The notes under the pieces were generated by a model. That model saw nothing but the letters and a program-made list of their open reading frames with translations. It was not told where the DNA came from and did no database searches. Positions 1 through 6,314 of a DNA stretch of 16,195 nucleotides are shown one piece after another; position 1 is the first letter of the stretch; each line of letters begins with the position of its first letter. The translations under genes and the position numbers were made by a program. The stretch comes from Nitrospirota bacterium (lineage in GTDB: Bacteria > Nitrospirota > JACRHJ01): NCBI GenBank assembly GCA_021785055.1, contig JAJYGS010000019.1:1-16195 (forward strand), read 5' to 3'.

Positions 1-155
1 GCTCTCCGGCTTACGGAACGGTAAACGAAAAACCCCGCCGCCGCGAAACCGGCTGCGCCCAGTACCAGAAAGCTTGCGACGAACCGGGACTGAAAGCCTT
101 TCTTGATGAAATAGTTCCGTCTCCTGTAGTGTCTTCGTCCGGAAATGTTTTTCAT
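1..155 (-). CDS. N-terminus of a basic, single-TM membrane protein (partial, runs off the left edge)
   Basis: An open frame reads leftward from an ATG at 155 to the window edge, giving 51 residues with no stop. The start is supported by an AGGAGA Shine-Dalgarno at about the usual spacing (minus-strand AGGAGAGACCCGATG), only 10 bases after the stop of the cytochrome gene, so it looks like the last visible gene of the same operon. The protein starts with a strongly basic stretch (MKNISGRRHYRRRNYFIKKG) followed by a hydrophobic segment at about residues 24-46 (FVASFLVLGAAGFAAAGFFV), which is a cytoplasm-in first transmembrane helix. The RRNYFIKKGFQSRF style resembles the start of HAMP-containing or chemoreceptor-like membrane proteins found near multiheme cytochromes in Nitrospirota and Desulfobacterota. 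That family assignment is from memory and tentative, because the diagnostic domains lie outside the window. Confidence 0.7.
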   Translation of the reverse strand, partial: MKNISGRRHYRRRNYFIKKGFQSRFVASFLVLGAAGFAAAGFFVYRSVSRR

Positions 156-165
156 CGGGTCTCTC

Positions 166-1041
166 CTATTTTATATGGCAGGCGAGGCATAGATCCTGAT
201 AGCTGTCCGGGGTGCCGATTACCAGGGCGCCGCCCTGGCTGCTGTAAGGGTCGTGGCAGGTGCAGCAGCCGATTTTCCCGTCGAACAGTTTAAGCCTTTT
301 ATCAAGGTACCCCACCTGGACGTAATCGTCCTTTCCATCCGAGGCAGTCTCGTAATCCATGCCTATCGGGTGCGACAGGCCGATGTCGGCTTCGGCATGG
401 TTGAAGACGCCGATATTCAGGGTGGTTTTCTGGTCTGTGCCGTCGCCGTGGCAGTCGAGGCAGGCAAGAGAGAGCGGGTCGATGTCCGCGCTCTGGTCTA
501 TGACGTCAAAATTGGCAAATCCGTGGCTTTTGTTCATCACCGTCCAGTGGAATTGAACGGACGTGCTGTTTTCGTTTATATCAGCCGAGGTCGATTCCAT
601 TTGTATCTGTTTAATGCCCTCTTTCGTGTCGTGGCACGAAATGCAGAAGTTTTTGCCTATGACGTCGCGCCTCAGGAAATACGTCCTCCGGCCTGTCAGG
701 GGATTGATATACGCCCTGTGTATGTCGTGGCAGGTTACGCAGGTTATCCTTCCGCGGGAGTCGAGCGGCATGTCCGGAGGAATGTTTACGCGGTTCGACG
801 GCGCTATGTCCACCTGGTGAGATATTGTCTTGGACATGTCATGGCAGCGCGCGCACAAGTTGGAAATGGTATCGGTGAAACGGAGCGGCTCGCTGCTGCT
901 TTCCGTCGGAAGCGTGAAATGGCATGAGAAGCAGTCGGACTGTGTGAAGGCGTGCGGGTTTGAGTTATTATCGTATTGCGTGGCGAAAGCGGCGGCTGCA
1001 ACGGCGGTCGTCAAGATTGCGAGCAGGTATGTCCGGCGCAT
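166..1041 (-). CDS. Exported seven-heme c-type cytochrome (doubled CXXCH type)
   Basis: The 291-residue protein has an export signal (MRRTYLLAILTTAVAAAAFA, cleavage probably near residue 20) and seven CxxCH heme-attachment motifs starting at C37, C63, C101, C133, C194, C259 and C285. Six form pairs 26-32 residues apart (37/63, 101/133, 259/285), the arrangement of the doubled-CXXCH cytochromes; C194 stands alone. The sixth motif is CCTCH, with an extra cysteine inside the motif. The mature protein should be a periplasmic or exported electron carrier; no membrane anchor is visible after the signal. Its partner and redox substrate cannot be read from sequence. The start is supported by GAGGG five bases upstream of the ATG. 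It lies 9 bases after the HAMP protein gene and 10 bases before the partial membrane protein gene, so all three are probably co-transcribed. Confidence 0.93.
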   Translation of the reverse strand: MRRTYLLAILTTAVAAAAFATQYDNNSNPHAFTQSDCFSCHFTLPTESSSEPLRFTDTISNLCARCHDMSKTISHQVDIAPSNRVNIPPDMPLDSRGRITCVTCHDIHRAYINPLTGRRTYFLRRDVIGKNFCISCHDTKEGIKQIQMESTSADINENSTSVQFHWTVMNKSHGFANFDVIDQSADIDPLSLACLDCHGDGTDQKTTLNIGVFNHAEADIGLSHPIGMDYETASDGKDDYVQVGYLDKRLKLFDGKIGCCTCHDPYSSQGGALVIGTPDSYQDLCLACHIK

Positions 1042-1050
1042 TTTTCCCTC

Positions 1051-1617
1051 TTAATTTGAAGTCTTTATCGATTCCAGCCTGCTTAAAAGCTCGCCCGCCG
1101 CGGCATGCGCTTCGCTTAGAATCGCGCCGCGTTCCGCCTCGGGGGCGTCTTTTAACCTTCGGGCGCATTCATCCAGCACGGCGTATGCCTCGCGTATGCC
1201 GTATACTTTTTCACGCAGTCCGAGTATCATGGAATTTACCTGGACGGCGAGTTCCTTCATCTCGTCTTTTTCCCTGAGGTTGATGTCGGACGACAAATCG
1301 CCCGCGGCCACCTGAAGTGCCGTATTTTCCATCTTCCAGAGCGGCCCGGCGAGCTTGTGAGACATTACAAGCTCCAGGACGATTATCCCCATCGTCAGGA
1401 TACTCAGGGCGGCGGCCTCGGACAGGCCGATTGCGATAGGCAGGCTGAACCTCAGGGCCTTGAGGGTTTGGAGGGCTTCAGAGAATCCTCCGCGAATGTT
1501 TTCATTGAGAAACAGGTATATTGCGGCGCTCAAGACCGCGGCTGAAACCATGATCATAATACTGGTGTTAAGCGCTGTCTTCGCCTGAAACGTCTTTCCG
1601 ATATAATTTGTTCTCAT
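1051..1617 (-). CDS. Small two-TM HAMP-domain membrane protein without an output domain
   Basis: I choose the ATG at 1617 (188 residues) rather than the in-frame ATG at 1641, because GGGAGG lies just upstream of 1617 and the family-like MRTNYIGKTFQAKTAL start begins there. Two hydrophobic helices (about 14-38 and 58-84) flank a loop of only about 20 residues, so there is no room for a folded periplasmic sensor domain. A HAMP domain follows (about 84-138: SHKLAGPLWKMENTALQVAAGDLS, interrupted here only for length, then INLREKDEMKEL). The C-terminal 50 residues look like a helical coiled coil ending in RLESIKTSN. No histidine kinase, GGDEF or methyl-accepting domain is present. It is the first gene of the operon with the seven-heme cytochrome, so a redox-linked signalling or scaffold role is possible, but this is inference. 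Confidence 0.85.
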   Translation of the reverse strand: MRTNYIGKTFQAKTALNTSIMIMVSAAVLSAAIYLFLNENIRGGFSEALQTLKALRFSLPIAIGLSEAAALSILTMGIIVLELVMSHKLAGPLWKMENTALQVAAGDLSSDINLREKDEMKELAVQVNSMILGLREKVYGIREAYAVLDECARRLKDAPEAERGAILSEAHAAAGELLSRLESIKTSN

Positions 1618-1655
1618 TTGGGCCCTCCCTTCATGCGGCAAAAAGCTTTAACTCC

Positions 1656-1684
1656 TTGACACATAAACTCAAACGTGTTAACTT
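1656..1684 (+). promoter_or_regulatory. Candidate sigma70-type promoter upstream of trpE (distal)
   Basis: A perfect TTGACA at 1656-1661 is followed by TTAACT at 1678-1683 (16-base spacer) or TAACTT at 1679-1684 (17-base spacer). The -10 match is modest. The -10 overlaps a GTTAAC palindrome (1677-1682), but its flanks are not symmetrical, so I do not call an operator. Transcription from here would give an untranslated leader of about 50 bases before trpE. Confidence 0.35.
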
Positions 1685-1710
1685 GCCAGACAGTAGGAAC
1701 GGATTATGTT
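1683..1710 (+). promoter_or_regulatory. Candidate sigma70-type promoter upstream of trpE (proximal)
   Basis: TTGCCA at 1683-1688 and TATGTT at 1705-1710 are separated by 16 bases, followed by a very AT-rich run (1709-1732) up to trpE. Five of six -35 positions and four of six -10 positions match the consensus. This would leave a leader of only about 25 bases, with no room for an attenuator. I cannot tell which of the two candidates is used. Confidence 0.35.
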
Positions 1711-1731
1711 AAAATAAATTTTATATATTAT

Positions 1732-1760
1732 AGTTAAGCAATGGAAAATAAATTTGTCAA
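1732..1760 (-). promoter_or_regulatory. Candidate promoter for the HAMP-cytochrome operon
   Basis: On the minus strand TTGACA (1760-1755) is followed after 17 bases by TTAACT (1737-1732). The -35 is a perfect sigma70 consensus but the -10 matches only three of six positions. The -35 box would lie inside the first codons of trpE. A better TATAAT-like box (1732-1727) is 22 bases from this -35, too far to pair with it. It is the most plausible minus-strand promoter in the divergent spacer, but weakly supported. Confidence 0.25.
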
Positions 1761-3234
1761 GCCGGTCTATCCCGGCATCGAAGAATTCAGGGAAAAAGCC
1801 AGGCTGGGGAATCTAATCCCGGTGTACCGCGAGCTGCTCGCGGACATGCTTACCCCGGTCTCGGCGTTCCTCAAAATCGACACGGGGAAATACTCCTTCC
1901 TGCTCGAAAGCGTCGAGGGCGGCGAAAAATGGGCCAGGTATTCCTTCCTCGGCGCAAACCCCTCCGTGATAATCCGGACTGAGGGTAAAAAAGGTTATAT
2001 CGAAAGAAACGGCGAAACGGAAGAAAGTGAGCTTTCCGGAGACCCGATAGAATTCCTGAAACAGGCCATGAGGCAATACCGTCCGGTCCCCGTGGACGGT
2101 CTGCCGAGGTTTTTCGGCGGGGCGGTCGGATATTCGGGTTACGACATTGTAGGCTTCCTGGAGGATACCGGGACAAGGGAAAAACCCGGCCTTGGATGCC
2201 CGGACATCCTCTTCATGCTGACTGACACGCTGCTCATCTTCGACAATACCGCCCAGAAGATAAAGGTTGTGGCAAACGCATATATCGGCGGCGACGGCGT
2301 CGATGCGGCATACGCGAAGGCGGTAAATAAAATCGACGCCCTTGTCGATACCCTTAAGGCGAAACCGCCCAGGCGGAAGAAACCGAAGGCAAAGATTGCC
2401 GGTCGGCTGAAGTCCAATTTCACGAAGAAGGCTTTCGAGACGTCGGTAGTCAAGGCGAAGGAATATATAAAGGCCGGCGACATATTCCAGGTAGTCCTCT
2501 CCCAGAGGTTCGAGGAGAAGGCGAAGCTGGACCCGTTCGACGTCTACCGCGCGCTCCGGGTGATAAATCCCTCGCCCTACATGTTCTACCTTAACTGCGG
2601 CGGATTTGTCCTTACCGGCTCCTCGCCGGAAGTCATGGTCCGAGTGGAAGGCTCGCGCATAGACCTGCGGCCCATTGCAGGTACCAGGAAAAGGGGGGCG
2701 AACGAAGAAGAGGACGAAGCCCTAGTAAAGGAGCTCCTTGACGACCCGAAGGAGCGCGCCGAGCATATAATGCTCGTGGATTTGGGGCGAAACGACGTGG
2801 GCAGGGTATCGAAGCCGGGCCGTGTCGCCGTGAACGAGCTGATGGTCATAGAGAAATATTCCCATGTAATGCACATAGTCTCGAACGTCCGGGGCGAGCT
2901 GGACGAAAGCCGGGACGCATACGATGTAATGAAGGCGTGCTTCCCCGCCGGCACGGTCTCCGGCGCGCCGAAGATACGCGCCATGCAGATAATCGAGGAC
3001 CTGGAGCCGACGAGACGCGGGCCGTACGCCGGCGCTGTCGGATATTTCAGCTTCACCGGCAACATGGACACATGCATCACCATTAGGACGCTCCTATTCA
3101 AGGACGGCAAAGTTTATGTGCAGGCCGGGGCGGGTCTGGTTGCGGACTCCGTGCCGGAGACGGAATATGCCGAGACGGTAAACAAGGCCGCCGCGATGAT
3201 GAAGGCGCTGGAAATGGCGGAGCGGGGACTGTAA
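1741..3234 (+). CDS. trpE: Anthranilate synthase component I
   Basis: This 497-residue chorismate-binding enzyme makes anthranilate from chorismate, using ammonia delivered by TrpG. The N-terminal half carries the tryptophan feedback-site signature LLES (54-57) in LLESVEGGEKWARYSFLG. The catalytic half has PIAGTRKRG (311-319), DDPKERAEH...DLGRNDVGR (334-355), FPAGTVSGAPK (401-411) and QAGAG (461-465), all canonical for TrpE. Length is normal for a stand-alone TrpE, so it is not fused to TrpG. There is no strong Shine-Dalgarno before the ATG (TATTATAGTTAAGCAATG), but no better start exists and the conserved N-terminal region begins directly after it. It opens the trp operon. LLES predicts inhibition by tryptophan; no leader peptide with tandem Trp codons is present upstream. 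Confidence 0.98.
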   Translation: MENKFVKPVYPGIEEFREKARLGNLIPVYRELLADMLTPVSAFLKIDTGKYSFLLESVEGGEKWARYSFLGANPSVIIRTEGKKGYIERNGETEESELSGDPIEFLKQAMRQYRPVPVDGLPRFFGGAVGYSGYDIVGFLEDTGTREKPGLGCPDILFMLTDTLLIFDNTAQKIKVVANAYIGGDGVDAAYAKAVNKIDALVDTLKAKPPRRKKPKAKIAGRLKSNFTKKAFETSVVKAKEYIKAGDIFQVVLSQRFEEKAKLDPFDVYRALRVINPSPYMFYLNCGGFVLTGSSPEVMVRVEGSRIDLRPIAGTRKRGANEEEDEALVKELLDDPKERAEHIMLVDLGRNDVGRVSKPGRVAVNELMVIEKYSHVMHIVSNVRGELDESRDAYDVMKACFPAGTVSGAPKIRAMQIIEDLEPTRRGPYAGAVGYFSFTGNMDTCITIRTLLFKDGKVYVQAGAGLVADSVPETEYAETVNKAAAMMKALEMAERGL

Positions 3235-3246
3235 ATAGCCGTTATT

Positions 3247-3366
3247 CGTGTTCGTGTTTGTAGATGTCATTCCGAGCACAGCCGAGGAATCCACAGTTGA
3301 TTTTAAAGTAAAGTCAAATGTGGGTCCCTCCGCTTCGGTCGGGACGACAAGCACTGCACGAACACG
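3247..3366 (+). repeat. 10-bp perfect inverted repeat flanking the fold-back element
   Basis: CGTGTTCGTG at 3247-3256 and its exact reverse complement CACGAACACG at 3357-3366 enclose the 85-bp fold-back, offset by one base from its symmetry axis. They could be an extension of the element's stem, or remnants of an older palindrome into which it inserted. Confidence 0.6.
3265..3349 (+). repeat. 85-bp fold-back (MITE- or REP-like) element in the trpE-trpG spacer
   Basis: The sequence folds on itself about a centre at 3307. Of the 39 positions from 3265 to 3303, 29 form Watson-Crick pairs with 3349 back to 3311, three are G-T wobbles and seven are mismatches. The ends are TGTCATTCCGAG on the left and TCGGGACGACA on the right. 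The TGTCATTCCGAG...GAGGAATC style resembles palindromic repeats that recur in intergenic DNA of several bacterial phyla; this is recalled, not searched. I see no clear target-site duplication. As RNA it would form a long hairpin between trpE and trpG. Confidence 0.75.
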
Positions 3367-3382
3367 TGTTTGAGGTATTCTT

Positions 3383-3955
3383 ATGCTTTTGATGATCGAC
3401 AATTACGACTCCTTCACGTATAACCTCGTCCAGTATTTCGGGGAGCTTGGCGAGGAATTGAAGGTATTTAGAAACGACAAGATTACGCTGGACGAAATAG
3501 AGGGTCTTAAGCCGGAGGGAATTGTCATATCCCCCGGCCCCTGCACGCCTAAGGAGGCGGGAGTTTCCGTGGACGCGATAAAGCGCTTCGCGGGAAAGAT
3601 TCCCATACTCGGCGTTTGCCTGGGGCACCAGTCCATAGGCGAGGCGTTCGGCGGGGACGTAATCCGTGCCGCAAGGCTCATGCACGGCAAGACCTCCATG
3701 CTCCATCACGACGGCAGAAGCATCTTCAAGGGCATACCGAACCCGTTCGAGGCCACGCGCTATCACTCGCTCATTGTAAAGCGGGAGACCCTGCCGGATT
3801 GCCTTGAGGTCTCGGCATGGACGGACCGGGGCGAGATTATGGCGCTTCGGCACAGGGAGTTTTTTGTGGAGGGCGTGCAGTTCCACCCGGAGTCCATCCT
3901 GACCGTGCCGGGGAAAGACATACTGAGAAACTTCCTGCAGTTGATGAGGAAATAG
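3383..3955 (+). CDS. trpG: Anthranilate synthase component II (glutamine amidotransferase)
   Basis: This 190-residue class I glutamine amidotransferase releases ammonia from glutamine and channels it to TrpE. The start IDNYDSFTYNLVQYFGELG is the family signature. The oxyanion/nucleophile loop ILGVCLGHQSIGEAFGG places the catalytic cysteine at C79, and HPES supplies H168 and E170, completing the triad. SPGPCTPKEAG (50-60) is also conserved. The ATG at 3383 has GAGG seven bases upstream. In many bacteria the same subunit also serves para-aminobenzoate synthesis; no pabB is in the window. It is separated from trpE by a 148-bp spacer filled with a fold-back repeat, so translational coupling between the two subunits of one complex has been lost here. 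Confidence 0.97.
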   Translation: MLLMIDNYDSFTYNLVQYFGELGEELKVFRNDKITLDEIEGLKPEGIVISPGPCTPKEAGVSVDAIKRFAGKIPILGVCLGHQSIGEAFGGDVIRAARLMHGKTSMLHHDGRSIFKGIPNPFEATRYHSLIVKRETLPDCLEVSAWTDRGEIMALRHREFFVEGVQFHPESILTVPGKDILRNFLQLMRK

Positions 3956-3993
3956 CCCTCACCCCAACCCCTCTCCCGGAGGGCGAGGGGGTT
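3956..3993 (+). repeat. GC-rich REP-like hairpin in the trpG-trpD spacer
   Basis: Directly after the trpG stop the spacer reads CCCTCACCCCAACCCC, then forms a hairpin: 3968-3977 pairs with 3981-3990, a 10-bp stem with one mismatch and a GGA loop. The CCCTCACCCCAACCCCTCTCCC style is typical of intergenic REP-like repeats. It shares its leading CCCTCACCC and the C-rich/G-rich stem with the trpF-trpB spacer. A Rho-independent terminator is unlikely because the stem is followed by TTAAGGAC, not a T run. Confidence 0.7.
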
Positions 3994-4003
3994 AAGGACA
4001 AAA

Positions 4004-5053
4004 ATGATTCGTGACGCCATTTTAAAAGTCGTAGAGCGCCGTAACCTCTCCCGAGAGGAGATGGAAGCGGCTATGCGCGAGATAATGGACGGCGAGGCGT
4101 CGCACGCGCTTATCGCCTCGTTCATCACCGCGCTTCGGATGAAGGGCGAGACGATAGACGAGATAACCGGCGCGGCGCGCGTAATGCGAAGGAAAGCCAC
4201 CAGGATACCGATTAAATCGCGTCCCGTGTCGATAGACCACGACGACATAAACCTCGACCTTGAGACCATCCTCGACACCTGCGGCACGGGCGGGGACTCT
4301 ACCGGCACGTTCAACATATCCACCACCTGCGCGTTCGTCGCGGCTGGCGCGGGGATAAAGGTGGCCAAGCACGGGAACCGCGCCGTGTCTTCGTGCTGCG
4401 GGAGCGCGGACGTCCTGGGCGAGCTTGGCGTGAACCTCGACATGACGCCGGAAGAGGTCGGGCGGTGCGTGGACGAGATTGGAATCGGCTTCCTGTACGC
4501 GCCGCTCCTGCACTCGGCGATGAAACACGCCCTTATTCCCCGGCGCGAGATTGGCATCAGGACGCTCTTTAACCTGCTCGGCCCTCTTTCCAACCCGGCG
4601 GGAGCGAACGCCCAGGTAATGGGCGTATATGAGGCCGACCTGACGGACAAGCTCGCGCATGTTCTCCTTAACCTCGGAACGAAGCGGGCGATGGTTGTGC
4701 ACGGGATGGACGGCCTTGACGAGATAACCGTAACGCGCGAGAGCCGGATTTCCGAGGTAAAGGACGCCGCCGTGCATACGTATATCCTGGACCCGCGCGA
4801 TTATGGTATAAGTATCTCCTCAGCCAATGAACTTCGCGGCGGGGATGCATCGAGGAACGCGGAGATTATACGCGCCGTCCTGAAAGGCGAGAAAGGGCCG
4901 AGGCGCGACATTGTCCTTCTGAATTCCGGTGCGGCGATTTATATCGGCGGAATGGCGTCGTCGATAAAAGACGGCCTAGCCAAGGCGGCGGAGTCTATTG
5001 ATTCCGGCGCGGCATATAAAAAACTTGAGCAGATTATCAGTTTTGGGAATTAA
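4004..5053 (+). CDS. trpD: Anthranilate phosphoribosyltransferase
   Basis: The 349-residue enzyme joins anthranilate and phosphoribosyl pyrophosphate, the second committed step. An N-terminal helical domain (about 1-68) is followed by the nucleoside-phosphorylase-like fold with GTGGD (94-98), NIST (104-107), KHGNRAVSS (122-130), the anthranilate-contact segment RREIGIRTLFNLLGPLSNP (180-198) and DGLDE (236-240). The residues after KHGNRAVSS are CCGSAD, where I recall KSGSAD or RSGSAD as more common; the change is conservative in context and the gene looks functional. AAGGA at 3994-3998 precedes the ATG at 4004. Between HDHD-like residues 75-88 and GTGGD the linker is slightly long. The gene ends 22 bases before the antitoxin start of the inserted toxin-antitoxin pair. 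Confidence 0.97.
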   Translation: MIRDAILKVVERRNLSREEMEAAMREIMDGEASHALIASFITALRMKGETIDEITGAARVMRRKATRIPIKSRPVSIDHDDINLDLETILDTCGTGGDSTGTFNISTTCAFVAAGAGIKVAKHGNRAVSSCCGSADVLGELGVNLDMTPEEVGRCVDEIGIGFLYAPLLHSAMKHALIPRREIGIRTLFNLLGPLSNPAGANAQVMGVYEADLTDKLAHVLLNLGTKRAMVVHGMDGLDEITVTRESRISEVKDAAVHTYILDPRDYGISISSANELRGGDASRNAEIIRAVLKGEKGPRRDIVLLNSGAAIYIGGMASSIKDGLAKAAESIDSGAAYKKLEQIISFGN

Positions 5054-5075
5054 GCAAGAAAGCGGGTGGCGATTA

Positions 5076-5282
5076 ATGAGAAGCAACGCAAATAAAAAAC
5101 CGGAAATGGTCTATAGGGGAGGCAAGCCGGTATCGGTTATCCTCGATATAGACCGGTATGAGAAGATGCTGGAGCAACTTGAAGATATGGAAGACTTGAA
5201 AGAACTCCAAGAGATGAGAAAAAAGCCGCTTAAATTTCGCAGCTTGGACGATTATCTGAAGGATAAGAAAAAAAGTGCATGA
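5076..5282 (+). CDS. Phd/YefM-like antitoxin of a type II toxin-antitoxin pair
   Basis: I choose the ATG at 5076 (68 residues). An in-frame start at 4998 would lie inside trpD and adds a stretch that does not look like the family. The core MVYRGGKPVSVILDIDRYEKML followed by acidic, helical sequence (LEDMEDLKEL) and a lysine-rich tail (DDYLKDKKKSA) matches small Phd/YefM or RelB-type antitoxins: an N-terminal strand-helix DNA-binding/dimer part and a C-terminal toxin-neutralising helix. Such antitoxins normally repress their own promoter; I find no convincing promoter or palindromic operator just upstream. It overlaps the toxin gene by 8 bases. A hand count of 5101-5520 gives about 45% G+C, well below the sampled lines of neighbouring trp genes (about 70%), which suggests transfer. 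The exact antitoxin family is uncertain. Confidence 0.82.
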   Translation: MRSNANKKPEMVYRGGKPVSVILDIDRYEKMLEQLEDMEDLKELQEMRKKPLKFRSLDDYLKDKKKSA

Positions 5283-5529
5283 AGTCCTCCTTGGAACAGC
5301 GGCTGAGAAGGACTTGGATAAACTTCCCAAGAGCATTTTCGCAAGAATAATAAAAGAACTAAAAAAGCTTGCGGAAAATCCAAGGCCGATTGGGAGCAGG
5401 AAGATTGTCGGCTCAATGTCTGACTGGAGAGCCCGGGTAGGGGATTATAGAATAGTTTATGAAATACGAGAGGACGAAAAAGTAGTTAGAGTTATGCGCA
5501 TCAAGCACAGGCGCGAGGCGTACAGGTGA
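5275..5529 (+). CDS. RelE/ParE-superfamily toxin
   Basis: The 84-residue protein has the compact RelE layout: an N-terminal strand, two helices rich in lysine (EKDLDKLPKSIFARIIKELK), then KIVGSMSDWRARVGDYRIVY and a basic end, VMRIKHRREAYR. The DWRARVGDYRIVYEI block and the terminal H78-R79/R80-Y83 cluster are typical of RelE-type mRNA interferases that cut mRNA in the ribosome; ParE relatives act on gyrase, so the target is not settled. The start is a GTG at 5275, inside the antitoxin gene, with AAGGA at 5259-5263; the nearby ATG at 5279 is in another frame. The stop (TGA 5527-5529) overlaps the GTG start of trpC by 4 bases, so toxin translation feeds directly into trpC. The gene is intact with no frameshift. 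Confidence 0.85.
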   Translation: MHEVLLGTAAEKDLDKLPKSIFARIIKELKKLAENPRPIGSRKIVGSMSDWRARVGDYRIVYEIREDEKVVRVMRIKHRREAYR

Positions 5530-6314
5530 TTCTACAGAGGATTGTCGCGGACAAGAAAGAAGAGCTTAGGGACGTCAAGGCCCGCCTGCCGCTCTCCGAG
5601 ATAAAGGCGATGGCGGCGGACGCGCGCCCGACGATGGATTTTGCCGCGGCGCTGATAGAGAAGGATGCGGTCTCCATAATCGCCGAAGTGAAGAAAGCGT
5701 CACCCTCGAAGGGTCTTATACGCCCGGACTTCGACCCTGTCACCATAGCCCGCACATACGAAGAAAACGGCGCGCGCGCGGTGTCCGTGCTCACGGAGAA
5801 GAAATATTTCAGGGGCGACATCGGCTACCTCAAGTGGATTTCCGGCAGCATAGGCATTCCCGTGCTCCGCAAGGACTTCATATTCGACGAATACCAGGTC
5901 TACGAAGCGCGCGCGAACGGAGCGGACGCGTTCCTGCTCATTGCGTCAATCCTCGAACAGTACCAGATGGAAGACCTCTACCTCCTGGGAAAAGAGCTTG
6001 GAATGGAGGCGCTGGCGGAGACGCACGACGAGGGCGACCTTGACAAGGTTCTCGATTCGACGTTCAGAATAATCGGGATAAACAACCGCGACCTTAAGAC
6101 CTTCGGCGTGGACATAAAAAACACCGAATACCTGATTGAAGAGATACCGATGGACAGGGTCGTGGTGAGCGAATCTGGGATCTCGACAAGGGATGATTTA
6201 AAGTTCCTGAAGTCTGTCGGCGCAGACGCGGCGCTCATAGGCGAGGCGCTTATGCGGGAGAAGGATTTCGGGAAAAAACTGCGGGAGTTGACGAGCCTTC
6301 AGGCGGCGTTATGA
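5526..6314 (+). CDS. trpC: Indole-3-glycerol-phosphate synthase
   Basis: This 262-residue TIM-barrel enzyme closes the indole ring, acting after TrpF. Conserved elements include EVKKASPSKG (54-63; catalytic E54 and K56), VLRKDF (113-118; K116), ALAETHDE (E165), INNRDL (185-190) and VSESGI (214-219). It is a stand-alone enzyme, not a TrpC-TrpF fusion. The start is the GTG at 5526, whose GTGA overlaps the toxin stop; GAGG at 5515-5518 is well placed and lies inside the toxin gene. Its first residues MILQRIVADKKEEL match the usual TrpC start, so the toxin has not replaced any trpC sequence. It overlaps trpF by 4 bases (ATGA). Confidence 0.97.
   Translation: MILQRIVADKKEELRDVKARLPLSEIKAMAADARPTMDFAAALIEKDAVSIIAEVKKASPSKGLIRPDFDPVTIARTYEENGARAVSVLTEKKYFRGDIGYLKWISGSIGIPVLRKDFIFDEYQVYEARANGADAFLLIASILEQYQMEDLYLLGKELGMEALAETHDEGDLDKVLDSTFRIIGINNRDLKTFGVDIKNTEYLIEEIPMDRVVVSESGISTRDDLKFLKSVGADAALIGEALMREKDFGKKLRELTSLQAAL

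Noticed and set aside
253..927. Long plus-strand reading frame opposite the cytochrome gene (224 residues)
   Set aside because: It is antisense to a gene with seven CxxCH motifs and a signal peptide; it has no recognisable domain and no good Shine-Dalgarno. It is a shadow of the GC-rich coding strand.
1677..1682. GTTAAC palindrome as a TrpR-type operator
   Set aside because: Only the 6-base core is symmetrical; the flanking CTAG-like arms of the known operator are missing, and no trpR is in the window.
4022..4777. 251-residue minus-strand frame over trpD
   Set aside because: trpD is unmistakable on the plus strand; this frame is arginine- and histidine-rich noise.
4998..5053. Internal promoter for the toxin-antitoxin pair in the trpD 3' end
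   Set aside because: TTGATT (4998-5003) and TATAAA (5015-5020) are only 11 bases apart, and TTGAGC (5025-5030) has no good -10 at 16-18 bases. No convincing promoter can be called.
4998..5075. Longer N-terminus for the antitoxin
   Set aside because: It would overlap trpD by over 50 bases and adds 26 residues foreign to the family; the ATG at 5076 fits better.
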